A stretch of DNA of 64,000 nt, taken from NCBI GenBank assembly GCA_934668765.1, contig CAKUOH010000006.1, positions 29,450 through 93,449 on the forward strand, written 5' to 3'. The DNA comes from an uncultured Helicobacteraceae bacterium (GTDB lineage Bacteria > Campylobacterota > Campylobacteria > Campylobacterales > Helicobacteraceae). The position numbers and the translations under genes are program-made. Shown in pieces: positions 18,627-26,854 of this stretch (positions are counted from its first letter, which is position 1; each line of letters starts with the position of its first letter). The notes below the pieces were generated by a model. The model searched no databases. It was not told the DNA's origin and saw only the letters and a list, made by a program, of their open reading frames with translations.

Positions 18627-19883
18627 CTAAAAAAACTTATAAACCACGCTTGTAATGGTTAAGATTCCTGTTACAAGCACGAATAAATCAAGCCATTTGT
18701 TGCGTAATTTTTTCATCACAGGGACGCTATAAAGTGCCACGATGGGCATCACAAAGAGTATCGTTGCGATAATAGGTCCGCCTAAATCCTCGATAAAGCC
18801 CAAAATGCTAGGGTTAATATACGCCACCGCCACGATTGTCGCAAACATAAAGATTGTGGTAAAAATGCTAATGTAGCGCAGGTTTGGATTTTCACTCCCT
18901 ACAAGTTTGAATCCCTTGCGCACGATACCATTTAGCCCTTCACACGCTCCAAAATAATGCCCAAAAAAGCTAGTGGCGATAGCTAGAAACGCCACCAACG
19001 GCGCACTATATGAAATCAGCGGATTATCAAGCTTATTTGCAAAATATGACAAAATAGGGATATTTGCCTCTCTGGCAGCCACAAAATCCGCGCTATCAAG
19101 CGACAAAATACACGAAAACACAAAAAACATTATAAAGATTAGCAACATTAGCGCGGTTTTAAATAGAATCGCATTTGCCTTTTGATTTGCACTAGATTCG
19201 CCATAATGCTTACGGATGGATTGTGTGAATGTCGAAATGGCAGGGCTATGGTTAAATGAAAATACAAGCACGGGCAAAGTCAGCCAAATGACTACAAAAA
19301 AGTCCTTTACGCTTGGAATTTGTGCGATTAGCTCTAACTTCCAATGCGGGATAAGATAAAGCGAAAAGCCAAAAAGCACAAGGCAGAGCGGATAGACAAG
19401 CGCGGAGCAGACTTTGGTGATAATTTCCTCCCGCGCTAACATTACTAGCATTAGTGCCAAAACTAAAATGAATGCCAAGCTTGCGCGCACAGCAGGGTAA
19501 AGTTGCATTGTAGATTCATCATAGAGCGCAGTTAGCCCAAGCTGGTGGATAAAAAAGCTACCAAAAGTATTTGTAATCCCCACGCCATAAGCAAGACATA
19601 TAGGATAAATCGCAAAAAAATAAAGCACCGTAATGCCAAAGCTAACCTTGCGTCCCCAATACTGCTCGGCAGCGTGGGTTATGTCATTATCCGCACTTTG
19701 CGAGCTGCCGACAAATCGCGACAGCGCACGATGAGAGAGCCAAACCATAGGAAATATTAGCGCACTCATCACCACCACAGCCCAAAATCCGCCACTTCCC
19801 GCACGAATCGGCAAAAACAATATCCCAGCCCCCACCGCCGTGCCAAAGAGCGATAAAATCCAGCGCAAATCAAACACATTCAT
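18627..19883 (-). CDS. sdaC: HAAAP-family amino acid transporter, serine type
   Basis: This inner-membrane permease probably imports serine with protons. FGTAVGAGILFLPIRAGSGG near residue 13 is the signature of the SdaC/TdcC branch of the hydroxy and aromatic amino acid permeases. About eleven hydrophobic segments fill its 418 residues. AAGGAC stands before the ATG. In H. pylori sdaC is paired with serine deaminase sdaA; no sdaA is nearby here, so serine over threonine or an aromatic substrate is likely but unproven. Confidence 0.82.
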   Translation of the reverse strand: MNVFDLRWILSLFGTAVGAGILFLPIRAGSGGFWAVVVMSALIFPMVWLSHRALSRFVGSSQSADNDITHAAEQYWGRKVSFGITVLYFFAIYPICLAYGVGITNTFGSFFIHQLGLTALYDESTMQLYPAVRASLAFILVLALMLVMLAREEIITKVCSALVYPLCLVLFGFSLYLIPHWKLELIAQIPSVKDFFVVIWLTLPVLVFSFNHSPAISTFTQSIRKHYGESSANQKANAILFKTALMLLIFIMFFVFSCILSLDSADFVAAREANIPILSYFANKLDNPLISYSAPLVAFLAIATSFFGHYFGACEGLNGIVRKGFKLVGSENPNLRYISIFTTIFMFATIVAVAYINPSILGFIEDLGGPIIATILFVMPIVALYSVPVMKKLRNKWLDLFVLVTGILTITSVVYKFF

Positions 19884-19923
19884 TTGAAGTCCTTTATTAT
19901 GAAGTGTGAAATTTATAAGCGGA

Positions 19924-19929
19924 ATTGTA
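19924..19929 (-). promoter_or_regulatory. Extended -10 box upstream of the transporter gene
   Basis: TGCTACAAT on the minus strand, with TACAAT at 19929-19924, lies about 40 bases before the ATG. It may serve both the transporter and the downstream autotransporter. Confidence 0.55.
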
Positions 19930-19974
19930 GCAGAAATTTGATTTATAAGGATTTTAGAATTTCACGCGGATTTA

Positions 19975-19982
19975 TGTATAAT
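19975..19982 (+). promoter_or_regulatory. Extended -10 box of the AapA-like gene
   Basis: TGTATAAT (TATAAT at 19977-19982) would start a transcript near 19989, directly at the foot of the hairpin at 19990-20011. Confidence 0.6.
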
Positions 19983-19989
19983 TCACGCG

Positions 19990-20011
19990 CCCCTTTTGTT
20001 TTCAAAAGGGG
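19990..20011 (+). promoter_or_regulatory. 5' stem-loop of the AapA-like mRNA
   Basis: CCCCTTTT and AAAAGGGG form a perfect eight-base stem around a six-base loop, at the expected 5' end of the transcript. No U-run follows on either strand, so it is not a typical terminator. A protective leader hairpin is the likelier role. Confidence 0.6.
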
Positions 20012-20063
20012 CAAAATCCACTAATAAGGTATCGTTATGAAACAACATAACAAACGCCTTACG
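19990..20063 (-). ncRNA. Possible antisense antitoxin RNA (IsoA-like)
   Basis: The minus strand has TAGATATAATTTCAGCG, with TATAAT at 20074-20069 inside the toxin ORF. A transcript starting near 20062 would cover the start codon, the ribosome site and the leader, as IsoA RNAs do. The 3' end is a guess placed at the hairpin, and no transcript evidence is available. Confidence 0.4.
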
Positions 20064-20129
20064 CTGAAATTATATCTAAAAATTTCGCTTGTTTGCAAGT
20101 TGAAAATTTGGATTAAGAATAAGCAATAG
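20037..20129 (+). CDS. Small hydrophobic-cationic peptide resembling the AapA type I toxin
   Basis: The 30-residue peptide starts MKQHNKRLTLKLYLKISL and continues VCKLKIWIKNKQ. H. pylori AapA toxins, as I recall them, are also about 30 residues with a shared LYLKIS core followed by Cys-Lys and a basic C-terminus; they depolarise the inner membrane. AAGG at 20026-20029 is seven bases before the ATG. The element GCCTTA at 20056-20061 can pair with the ribosome site TAAGGT, like the masking sequences described for aapA mRNA. A TATAAT on the opposite strand inside the ORF could drive an antisense antitoxin RNA. Identity rests on motif, length and layout, not on a search. Confidence 0.65.
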   Translation: MKQHNKRLTLKLYLKISLVCKLKIWIKNKQ

Positions 20130-20135
20130 GTGCAA

Positions 20136-20152
20136 GGGGGCGGAATGCCCCC
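20136..20152. terminator. GC-rich hairpin after the AapA-like ORF
   Basis: GGGGGC-GGAAT-GCCCCC is a six-base GC stem seven bases after the stop. No clear U-run follows, so it may be a 3' stabilising stem or a repeat half; TGGATTGCTT just beyond belongs to family A. Confidence 0.45.
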
Positions 20153-20218
20153 AGCCTTTGGTGGATTGCTTTGATAATATTTTATTAGAATCGTAAAAAT
20201 TTTTAAAAAAGGAAATTT

Positions 20219-21079
20219 ATGCTTTGTGTGTTTGATTGCGAGAGTGTGCCTGATACCGCACTTTTGCGCGAAGTGTATGGATATAGTGGCAGTGATTTGG
20301 AAGTGTGCGAAATGGCGTTTGCAGCGCAAAAAGAAGCCACAGGAAGCGAGTTTTTGCCCATCGCCTTTCATCAAATCATATCCATCTCCGCGCTAATCTG
20401 CGATGATTTTGGGCGGTTTGTAAAAGTGGGGAATTTTGGGCGCGATTCAAAGGATTCAAATGTAGATTCAAGTAGCAATTCAGGTGCAAATTCAAGCAAA
20501 GATTCGCCGTATTTAGCAAAAGATGAACGCGAGATTTTAAGTGAATTTCTACGCTATTTAAATAAAAATAATCCTAAATTAGTGAGTTTTAATGGGCGCA
20601 ATTTTGACTTGCCTACGATTATGATTCGTGCTATGCGCTATAATCTCAGTGCCGAATCCTACTTTGAGACGGACAATGTGGCGCATAATAAAAACAAGTG
20701 GGAGAATTATCGGGCAAGGTATAGTGAGAATTTTCACATTGACTTGCTAGATGCTGTGAGTGCGTTTGGCGCAGCGCGGGGGATTAAACTTGATGTCATC
20801 TGCAAAATGGCGGGAATTGTAGGCAAATTTGATACAAGCGGCGATGATGTGTATAAACTTTTTCACGCTGGGGAATTTCGCAAAATCGATGAATACTGCC
20901 AAAGCGATGTGCTAAATACATATTGGCTATACCTAAAATATCAGCTATTGCAGGGCAAAATCACGCTTTTTGAATATGCGGACTTGCTAAATATATTTTT
21001 AGAAAAAATGCCAAAGGATAGAGATTATAGCGAAGTTTTTAGCAATGCACTAAAGGTGAATCTTGCGGAATTAGGGTAG
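20219..21079 (+). CDS. DnaQ-like 3'-5' exonuclease related to the PolB exonuclease domain
   Basis: The N-terminus LCVFDCES supplies the first Asp/Glu pair of a DEDD exonuclease. LVSFNGRNFDLPTIMIRAM is the ExoII motif, and KIDEYCQSDVLNTYWLYLK supplies the ExoIII Tyr/Asp region. It matches predicted exonucleases of the PolB-exo type, whose role in DNA maintenance is unclear. A polar Ser/Asp/Asn insertion (SKDSNVDSSSNSGANSSKDS, about residues 80-100) separates the first and second motifs. AAAAAGGA precedes the ATG. Confidence 0.8.
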   Translation: MLCVFDCESVPDTALLREVYGYSGSDLEVCEMAFAAQKEATGSEFLPIAFHQIISISALICDDFGRFVKVGNFGRDSKDSNVDSSSNSGANSSKDSPYLAKDEREILSEFLRYLNKNNPKLVSFNGRNFDLPTIMIRAMRYNLSAESYFETDNVAHNKNKWENYRARYSENFHIDLLDAVSAFGAARGIKLDVICKMAGIVGKFDTSGDDVYKLFHAGEFRKIDEYCQSDVLNTYWLYLKYQLLQGKITLFEYADLLNIFLEKMPKDRDYSEVFSNALKVNLAELG

Positions 21080-21753
21080 CCTAGATGCAGGGTTCGCAAG
21101 CAAATCCCACGCCGTCATTGCGAGAAAATCCGTCATTGCGAGGGCGAATCGTAAGATTTGTCCGAAGCAATCCAAAGATTCCCCCTCCCTTGCGGAGGGG
21201 GATTAAGGGGGTGGGTAATCAATCTGTCATTGCAAACATTCGCAAGAATGTGAAGCAATCCACACCACGAAAATCTAATAAAAATCCAAATCAATGCCCC
21301 AAATGCAAATCAAAGCAACCTTACTTGGTAAATTAAAGTCTAGGGGTTAGAGGGATCCTACTTTTTGCAAAAGCAAAAAGTAGCAAAAACTTTTATAAGG
21401 ATTTACACTTCGTGCGGATTTATTTTATTTAGATTACTAAAGAAACTGCGCTACGCTTGTTTTGCCACGAATCTAGCCTCAAAAGCCTAGATTCTCGCAA
21501 TGACGGGATTTTATTTTTTTGGATTGCTTCACATTCTTACGAATGTTCGCAATGACGGCGTGGCAATAGATTCATATAAATCAAGCGTGAATCTACCCAC
21601 GATTCGCACTAGATTCACACAATTTTTTTACAAAAATTCCCAAGTTTTTATCCAAATTAAGCAAAAACTTTATACTTTTTTGGCAAAATTCCGCATTTAG
21701 AGCGATTCGCAAAATTGTTATAAAAATCATCAAAAAAGGAAATTTAGCATAAA
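21080..21753. other. Repeat-rich intergenic region of 674 bases
   Basis: I see no gene here. It holds family A copies (about 21111-21173, 21228-21271, 21493-21557), one family B copy (21179-21217) and a perfect 11-base palindrome (21358-21383). A frame of 83 codons from 21085 merely translates the repeats. Confidence 0.75.
21358..21383. repeat. Perfect inverted repeat CTACTTTTTGC
   Basis: Eleven-base arms CTACTTTTTGC and GCAAAAAGTAG flank an AAAA loop, followed by CAAAAAC. It could act as a terminator for the exonuclease gene or be another dispersed element. Confidence 0.7.
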
Positions 21754-22689
21754 ATGAAAACTTTGATTGTGGAAAATGACACTTATTTGGCGCAGAGCAT
21801 TAGCAATAAACTCATCGACAAAGGCTATGAATGCGTGGTTTCAAAGGATACGAATTTCAAGTTTGATGGCAATACGCACTTTGATGTGGTGCTTATGAGC
21901 TATGATGTCTGCACCACGAACTGCGTGAATATAGTCAAACTTTTTCCAAATAGCATTGTCATAATGATGATAAAATATATCGCCGATGAGAGCGTAACCA
22001 AAATGCTTCAAGCAGGTGCGTATGACTATATCATTAAGCCATTTGCCATCGATGAGCTAATCCGCAAAATCGAGCATTACAAGCATTACAGCGCGTTGCA
22101 ACAAGAAGTTGTCTTTTATAAAAATTACTTTGAGTTTGTCGAAGAGATTTTGGATACGCCCATACCATTTACCTACAACCTACCATTTATCATTCGTAGC
22201 AATTCGCAGCGAAGCGCAGATATTTACGCTATGCGCTACGCACGGCTAAAACACATAAAATTTACCTTTAAAAATATCAAAGCGATTGATTGCCGCGAGA
22301 TTTTAAAGAAAAATAACAACGATGAAATTATTTATATTACAGGATTAGAGCAACTCAAAAAAAACGAGCGCAACGAGTTTTTATCGCGCCTAAATAAGCA
22401 CAATATCCTAATGTCTTTTATCTCAAAAGAGGAAGTGGCATTTAGCAATATTGCGGATATTACAAACTCAAATGCGATATGCGACTTTGGCGGAGATATT
22501 TTAAGCATTAAGGATTATGAAAAGGCGATGATTGTGAAGTATGAGAATATTTACTCTGACATTGACTTGGCAAAAAAGCTAGGAATCTCCCGCAAAAGCC
22601 TTTGGGAAAAACGCAAACGATATGGAATCACAAAGATTAAATTGGACAAATCCAAAGAAACAAAAGAGACAAAAAAGAAAAGGGCGTGA
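21754..22689 (+). CDS. Atypical orphan response regulator, HP1021/Cj1608 type
   Basis: The N-terminal receiver domain (1-120) starts MKTLIVENDTYLAQSISNKL. At the usual phosphoacceptor position, after DVVLM, stands Ser49. The C-terminal helix-turn-helix LAKKLGISRKSLWEKRKRYGI is of Fis/NtrC type, with no sigma-54 ATPase motifs between. This is the layout of H. pylori HP1021, a phosphorylation-independent regulator that binds oriC and controls many genes with redox sensitivity, as I recall. The 311 residues end in a Lys-rich tail. Direct partners cannot be read from the sequence. Confidence 0.82.
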   Translation: MKTLIVENDTYLAQSISNKLIDKGYECVVSKDTNFKFDGNTHFDVVLMSYDVCTTNCVNIVKLFPNSIVIMMIKYIADESVTKMLQAGAYDYIIKPFAIDELIRKIEHYKHYSALQQEVVFYKNYFEFVEEILDTPIPFTYNLPFIIRSNSQRSADIYAMRYARLKHIKFTFKNIKAIDCREILKKNNNDEIIYITGLEQLKKNERNEFLSRLNKHNILMSFISKEEVAFSNIADITNSNAICDFGGDILSIKDYEKAMIVKYENIYSDIDLAKKLGISRKSLWEKRKRYGITKIKLDKSKETKETKKKRA

Positions 22690-22745
22690 ATTAGCGATTC
22701 ATAGCAATTCACGCCACAAAAAGCAATGTGTCCTTTGCAAAAACC

Positions 22746-23306
22746 TTAACTTATTTTTGCCAAATTCTCTGCATACTTGCTAATGGCAGATTCGGCTGAA
22801 TCTATGGCGTTTTCATCATCGATATTATGCAAACGATTATTCAACCTTTGCATTACATCATCAATCTCAAGCAGTTTTTCCGTGCAGTAGCTTGGAATGT
22901 GTGTGCCTTTTAGTTCAAGTGGATTTTCTACACTAATGCTAAATTCCTTGCCATTTGCCACGCAAGATAGATTCGTGCCAAGTAGATTTACGCCCAAAAA
23001 CTTCGCTTCACCGCAGACATATTTGATATTTGCAATATGTGCGTTGCGTTGCATTCGTAGCATTGAAATCGTGTTTTCATCGCTCTCTTGGGATAGCAAA
23101 TCATTTATCCACTCTATTTTCTCACTCAAATTTTTAACCTTATTTAGGTTTAGGCTAAGCATTTGCACTGCACCTATGAATTCATTGATACCTTTCATAT
23201 TCTCTCCAAATTTGTGAATTTGCGCCTTTGAAACTTCCTTTGGCATCGCTTCGATAACGCCATCATCAATATGCTTTTTCAAAGTCGCTAGTATGTCTTT
23301 TTCCAT
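22746..23306 (-). CDS. Small helical protein with weak flagellin-like pattern
   Basis: I do not recognise this 186-residue protein. It has no signal peptide and is mostly helical. LRMQRNAHIANIKYVCGEAK followed by FLGVNLLGTNLS resembles the stretch of bacterial flagellins where helices lead to FNGxxLL, and KEFSISVENPL fits the next strand. It could be a flagellin-related or flagellar accessory protein. AAGGAGCGCGTATA gives a strong ribosome site, so expression is likely. It converges on the HP1021-type regulator. Confidence 0.6.
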   Translation of the reverse strand: MEKDILATLKKHIDDGVIEAMPKEVSKAQIHKFGENMKGINEFIGAVQMLSLNLNKVKNLSEKIEWINDLLSQESDENTISMLRMQRNAHIANIKYVCGEAKFLGVNLLGTNLSCVANGKEFSISVENPLELKGTHIPSYCTEKLLEIDDVMQRLNNRLHNIDDENAIDSAESAISKYAENLAKIS

Positions 23307-23401
23307 TATACGCGCTCCTTGCGTGAAATTTTATAAATGCGATTAAATTTAAGCAAGATTCGTTCCATACTACAAAAAGCCATAATTTTTTATAAGAATC
23401 T

Positions 23402-23409
23402 GCTATAAT
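23402..23409 (+). promoter_or_regulatory. Extended -10 box of csd4
   Basis: TGCTATAAT with TATAAT at 23404-23409, 35 bases before the preferred TTG start. Confidence 0.6.
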
Positions 23410-23443
23410 TGCACTTTTTTACATTAAAATTTAGGTGGATTTT

Positions 23444-24799
23444 TTGAAAAAAATATTTATTTTTATGGTATTTTTGGGCTCATTTGGCGCAAATCTAAAC
23501 ATTTTGGATGCAAAAACAATCGATTTTAATCTCTATAAAATGGAAGCAAATCCTTTCGCAAATGAGCCTGTTTTGCTCATAATGTCTGGGATTCAAGGCG
23601 ATGAGCCGGGCGCGTTTAATGCGACTTCGATTCTTATCAAGCATTACAAAATCACGCGTGGTAGCCTTTGGGTAGTGCCAAACTTAAATCAGCATAGCAT
23701 TTTAAAAAACAATCGCGGGATTTATGGCGATATGAATCGCAAATTTGCCTATCTTGCGCCAAGCGACCCTGAATATGCGATAATCCAACGCATAAAAGGG
23801 CTGATTTTAGATTCGCGTGTAGAAAAAATCCTGCATTTGCACGATGGGAGCGGATTTTATCGCGAGACTTATATAAATGCAATGCTAAATCAAAATCGCT
23901 GGGGAAATTGCTCAATCATTGACCAAGATACGCTTTTTACCGCTAATGATTTAAATCACAATATCACGCAAATGATTGATTATATAAATGAAAATTTGCT
24001 AGATGAGATTCACCGCTATCGCATTCGTAATACGCGCACAGCACAGGGCGATGATGAGCAAATAAAAAGTCTTACTTACTTTGCCACCTTAAATAAAAAA
24101 ATGGCATTTGCAAACGAAGCTAGTAAAAATCTCCCGCTAAAAAAGCGTGTGTATTATCATTTGCTTGCCATTGAGGGAATGCTGCAAAATTCAGACATTG
24201 AATTTGAGCGCGACTTTGATTTAAATGTGGGGGCTATTGATGCACTCATCAAAGACAAGGAGGCAAATATTGTGATTGAAAATCGCATAGAAATGCCATT
24301 GCATAACATAAAACCACAGCTAAATTTTTTCCCACTGCCAAAAGGCGAGGTGGAGTTTAAGAGCAATACGCCTATTGTGTGGCTTTTTAAGGATAATAGC
24401 ATATATCGCATCAAAAATGGCAATCGTGGAGTAACCACGCTAAAGCCGTTTTTTATCGATTTTGATAAGAGCCTAGAGAGAGCGAATCTTGTGATTGATG
24501 GGACGGAAGTAGAGGCAAAAATCGGCAGCATAATAAAGGTAAAAAATAGTTTTAGCGTGAAAAATCTGCCTTATCGCGTGAATGTTATCGGCTATTCTGG
24601 GCGCGGAAGTGAAGTGGATATTGAAATAAAACGGCGCGATTTAATGGGGAAATTTGCCATTGATAAGGCAAATTCAAAATTTCGCGTGGAGTTTTATAAA
24701 AGTGAAAATGTATTAGATTCACGCGAATCTAGCGCAAATAGCGCGAATCTAAAAGGCACAGAAAAATTCGCAGGAATGATAATCGTAGATTTTGAATAA
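23444..24799 (+). CDS. csd4: Cell-shape D,L-carboxypeptidase Csd4/Pgp1
   Basis: This periplasmic zinc carboxypeptidase trims muramyl tripeptides to dipeptides and is needed for helical shape in H. pylori and C. jejuni. IMSGIQGDEPGAFNAT holds the Gln and Glu zinc ligands and ILHLHDGSGFYR the His. RGIYGDMNRKFA, RWGNCSIIDQD and RTAQGDDEQ are family blocks. A GTG at 23435 opens a longer frame but lies inside the AGGTGG ribosome site; TTG at 23444 has proper spacing and starts the signal peptide. The product has 451 residues. Three domains (catalytic, beta-sandwich, Ig-like) are expected from the family. Confidence 0.93.
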   Translation: MKKIFIFMVFLGSFGANLNILDAKTIDFNLYKMEANPFANEPVLLIMSGIQGDEPGAFNATSILIKHYKITRGSLWVVPNLNQHSILKNNRGIYGDMNRKFAYLAPSDPEYAIIQRIKGLILDSRVEKILHLHDGSGFYRETYINAMLNQNRWGNCSIIDQDTLFTANDLNHNITQMIDYINENLLDEIHRYRIRNTRTAQGDDEQIKSLTYFATLNKKMAFANEASKNLPLKKRVYYHLLAIEGMLQNSDIEFERDFDLNVGAIDALIKDKEANIVIENRIEMPLHNIKPQLNFFPLPKGEVEFKSNTPIVWLFKDNSIYRIKNGNRGVTTLKPFFIDFDKSLERANLVIDGTEVEAKIGSIIKVKNSFSVKNLPYRVNVIGYSGRGSEVDIEIKRRDLMGKFAIDKANSKFRVEFYKSENVLDSRESSANSANLKGTEKFAGMIIVDFE

Positions 24800-24806
24800 A
24801 GACTGG

Positions 24807-24889
24807 GCGTCATTGCGAAATTTTGCGATTTGCAGTAATCTATAAACTTAAAAATCCACAAAATCTCACAAATTAAGTTTGTGAGATTT
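24807..24889. other. Family A fragment and a 12-base perfect inverted repeat
   Basis: CGTCATTGCGA near 24807 is a partial family A element. Arms AAATCTCACAAA (24861-24872) and TTTGTGAGATTT (24878-24889) surround a TTAAG loop. It lies between csd4 and ttcA and could be a terminator or an operator. Confidence 0.6.
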
Positions 24890-24944
24890 GTAATATTGAT
24901 TGGGGCAATGATGGATTTATGTGCAAATCCACAAAGCAAATTTT

Positions 24945-24953
24945 TGCTACAAT
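24945..24953 (+). promoter_or_regulatory. Extended -10 box of ttcA
   Basis: TGCTACAAT, with TACAAT at 24948-24953, lies about 52 bases before the ATG at 25005. Confidence 0.5.
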
Positions 24954-25004
24954 CTCATCTTTTATTTTTTAGCAAAATCTTGCAAAATTCCAAAGGATTT
25001 ACAA

Positions 25005-25754
25005 ATGATAAGCAAAAAAATTTTAAGCATTGTGGGGCGGACAAATGCCGAATATGGCTTAATCAAAGAGAATGATAAAGTGCTTTTGGGATTGAGCGGG
25101 GGCAAAGATTCGATGCTACTTGCTATGCTTTTAAAGCGAATGCAAAGCCACGCGCCCTTTCGCTTTGACTTTAAGGCAATCACAATCGACTATGGGCGCG
25201 GTGGTGAGTATGAATATATCATCGATTATTGCGCAAAGCACGAGATTCCTTATGAACTTTATCGCACGAAAATCTTTGAGGCTTTGGAGGAAAAGAAGCG
25301 TCCAAATAGCTCATATTGCAGTTTTTGCTCACGAATGCGCCGTGGTGCGCTGTATAGCAAGGCTTTGGAGGGTGGATTTAATAAAATCGCTTTGGCACAC
25401 CACCTAGATGACGCTGCGGAGAGCTTTGTGATGAATTTTAGCTACAACGGCGCACTGCGCTCTATGCCACCGATTTATCGTGCGGATAATGGTTTGCAGG
25501 TGATTCGTCCGCTGATTTTTGTGCGTGAACGGCAAATCATCGATTTTATCAAAAGCAATGAGATTTATATCGCCCCTGATTGCAACTGCCCGATAAATTG
25601 GCTACCTAGCGACAAAAAGCCCTTTGCGCGTGAGAATGCAAAGGCAATGTTGAGCGAAATCGAATCGCACAATAAAGACTTTTTTATCTCGCTAAAAAAG
25701 GCGTTTAGCAATATTCATACGGATTCATTTTGCGATAAAGAGTTTTTGGATTAG
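25005..25754 (+). CDS. ttcA: TtcA-family tRNA 2-thiolation enzyme
   Basis: TtcA thiolates cytidine 32 of certain tRNAs using ATP and an iron-sulfur cluster. The PP-loop is LLGLSGGKDSML; the cluster motif is CSFCSRMRRGALYSKA, and a third Cys is in PDCNCP. KIALAHHLDDAAESFVMN is a further block. The ATG at 25005, after AAAGGATTT, gives MISKKILSIVGRTNAEYGL and 249 residues. The frame extends 28 codons upstream without a match to the family. TtcA is preferred to TilS because of the CxxC pair and no TilS C-terminal domains. Confidence 0.88.
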   Translation: MISKKILSIVGRTNAEYGLIKENDKVLLGLSGGKDSMLLAMLLKRMQSHAPFRFDFKAITIDYGRGGEYEYIIDYCAKHEIPYELYRTKIFEALEEKKRPNSSYCSFCSRMRRGALYSKALEGGFNKIALAHHLDDAAESFVMNFSYNGALRSMPPIYRADNGLQVIRPLIFVRERQIIDFIKSNEIYIAPDCNCPINWLPSDKKPFARENAKAMLSEIESHNKDFFISLKKAFSNIHTDSFCDKEFLD

Positions 25755-25808
25755 GGTAGTTTGTATCTTGGTGTATTTTGCGTTGTTTTTGGCGCAAAAT
25801 TAAATCAG

Positions 25809-26852
25809 TTATATTTGGCAATTTAAGTCTTTAATAATGTCTAAAAGGCGATTCGCGTAGCCATTTTCGTTGTCAAACCAAATGGAGATTCGTAACATTT
25901 GCTCGTTTATTTTGATTAAATCCTTTGCGATGATTGCGCTATGAGAGTCGCCCACAAAGTCGCTTGAGACGCGCGATTCGCTATCGAATGCGATAATTTT
26001 ACGATTCCACTCTAATCCCAAAATTTCATCCATTTTTGGCGCAGATTCAAGCAATAAATCCACATTGCTAAAGCACACAAGCGAAGTAGGAACGCGAATC
26101 GAATCGCCATAGAATCGCCCCGCATTGCCGTTAAATGCTTCGTTTGGATTAGAATCTGCGCCTAAATCGCTAAATATTCGCGCCAAAACCGCACCGATAG
26201 AGCTGCTCGTAGGGATAATATTTTGCGTGGCGTTGCGCGAGAGCCGTTTGTCGTGCAAATGCGAAGCGTTTGGATTATCTAGCAGATTTTGGTCGCTATT
26301 AAAAGGGTGAATCGTGCTAATATTTCCGCCAAGAATCTTGTATTTTTTACTAATAGTATGAATTATAGGCGCGATGGCATTTGAAGTGCAGGACGCGTTT
26401 GAAAAAATCGCTTCGCCCTTGTATTTATCCCAATTCACGCCGTAGATAAAAATCGGCACATTATCATTTGGTGGCGCACTTAAAATCACGCGTTTTGCGC
26501 CATTTTGCAGGTAAGATTCGAGTGATTTGGTATCCAAAAATGCCCCGCTACATTCCAAAACAATATCCGCGCCACTAAAATCTTGCGTTAATTTTATCTC
26601 TTGCCCACGCACAAAAAACTTATCTTTTTTAAATTCGATTTCACTCCCAAACTCTCCCAAAAGCGAATCGTATTTCAACAAATATGCCAAAATCTCAAAA
26701 TTTTTCACATCATAAATGTGAGAAATTTGTATGTCGCTATTTTCGCACTCCGTAGGGCGATTTGCCCCTTGATTATTTAATGTTTGATTCATCACAAGGC
26801 GAAAAAATGCCCTGCCAATGCGCCCAAATCCGTTAATCGCTACGCTAATCAT
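25809..26852 (-). CDS. Second glyceraldehyde-3-phosphate dehydrogenase-type enzyme
   Basis: This 347-residue paralogue has INGFGRIGRAFFRLV, the catalytic SNASCTSNAIAPI (Cys155) and STIHPFNSDQ (His182), so catalysis should be intact. It has an insertion after the first helix (QTLNNQGANRPTECENSD), and the cofactor loop reads IYDVKN, unlike the first GAPDH. H. pylori also has two GAPDH genes. Possible roles are an NADP-linked gluconeogenic GAPDH or erythrose-4-phosphate dehydrogenase. It begins two bases after the upstream gene ends. Confidence 0.85.
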   Translation of the reverse strand: MISVAINGFGRIGRAFFRLVMNQTLNNQGANRPTECENSDIQISHIYDVKNFEILAYLLKYDSLLGEFGSEIEFKKDKFFVRGQEIKLTQDFSGADIVLECSGAFLDTKSLESYLQNGAKRVILSAPPNDNVPIFIYGVNWDKYKGEAIFSNASCTSNAIAPIIHTISKKYKILGGNISTIHPFNSDQNLLDNPNASHLHDKRLSRNATQNIIPTSSSIGAVLARIFSDLGADSNPNEAFNGNAGRFYGDSIRVPTSLVCFSNVDLLLESAPKMDEILGLEWNRKIIAFDSESRVSSDFVGDSHSAIIAKDLIKINEQMLRISIWFDNENGYANRLLDIIKDLNCQI

Positions 26853-26854
26853 CG

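Noticed and set aside
19990..20011. Hairpin before the AapA-like ORF as a rho-independent terminator
   Set aside because: No T-run follows on either strand, and it lies immediately after an extended -10 box, so a 5' leader stem fits better.
21085..21336. An 83-codon plus-strand frame after the exonuclease gene
   Set aside because: It is made largely of translated repeat copies and shows no family signature or credible start.
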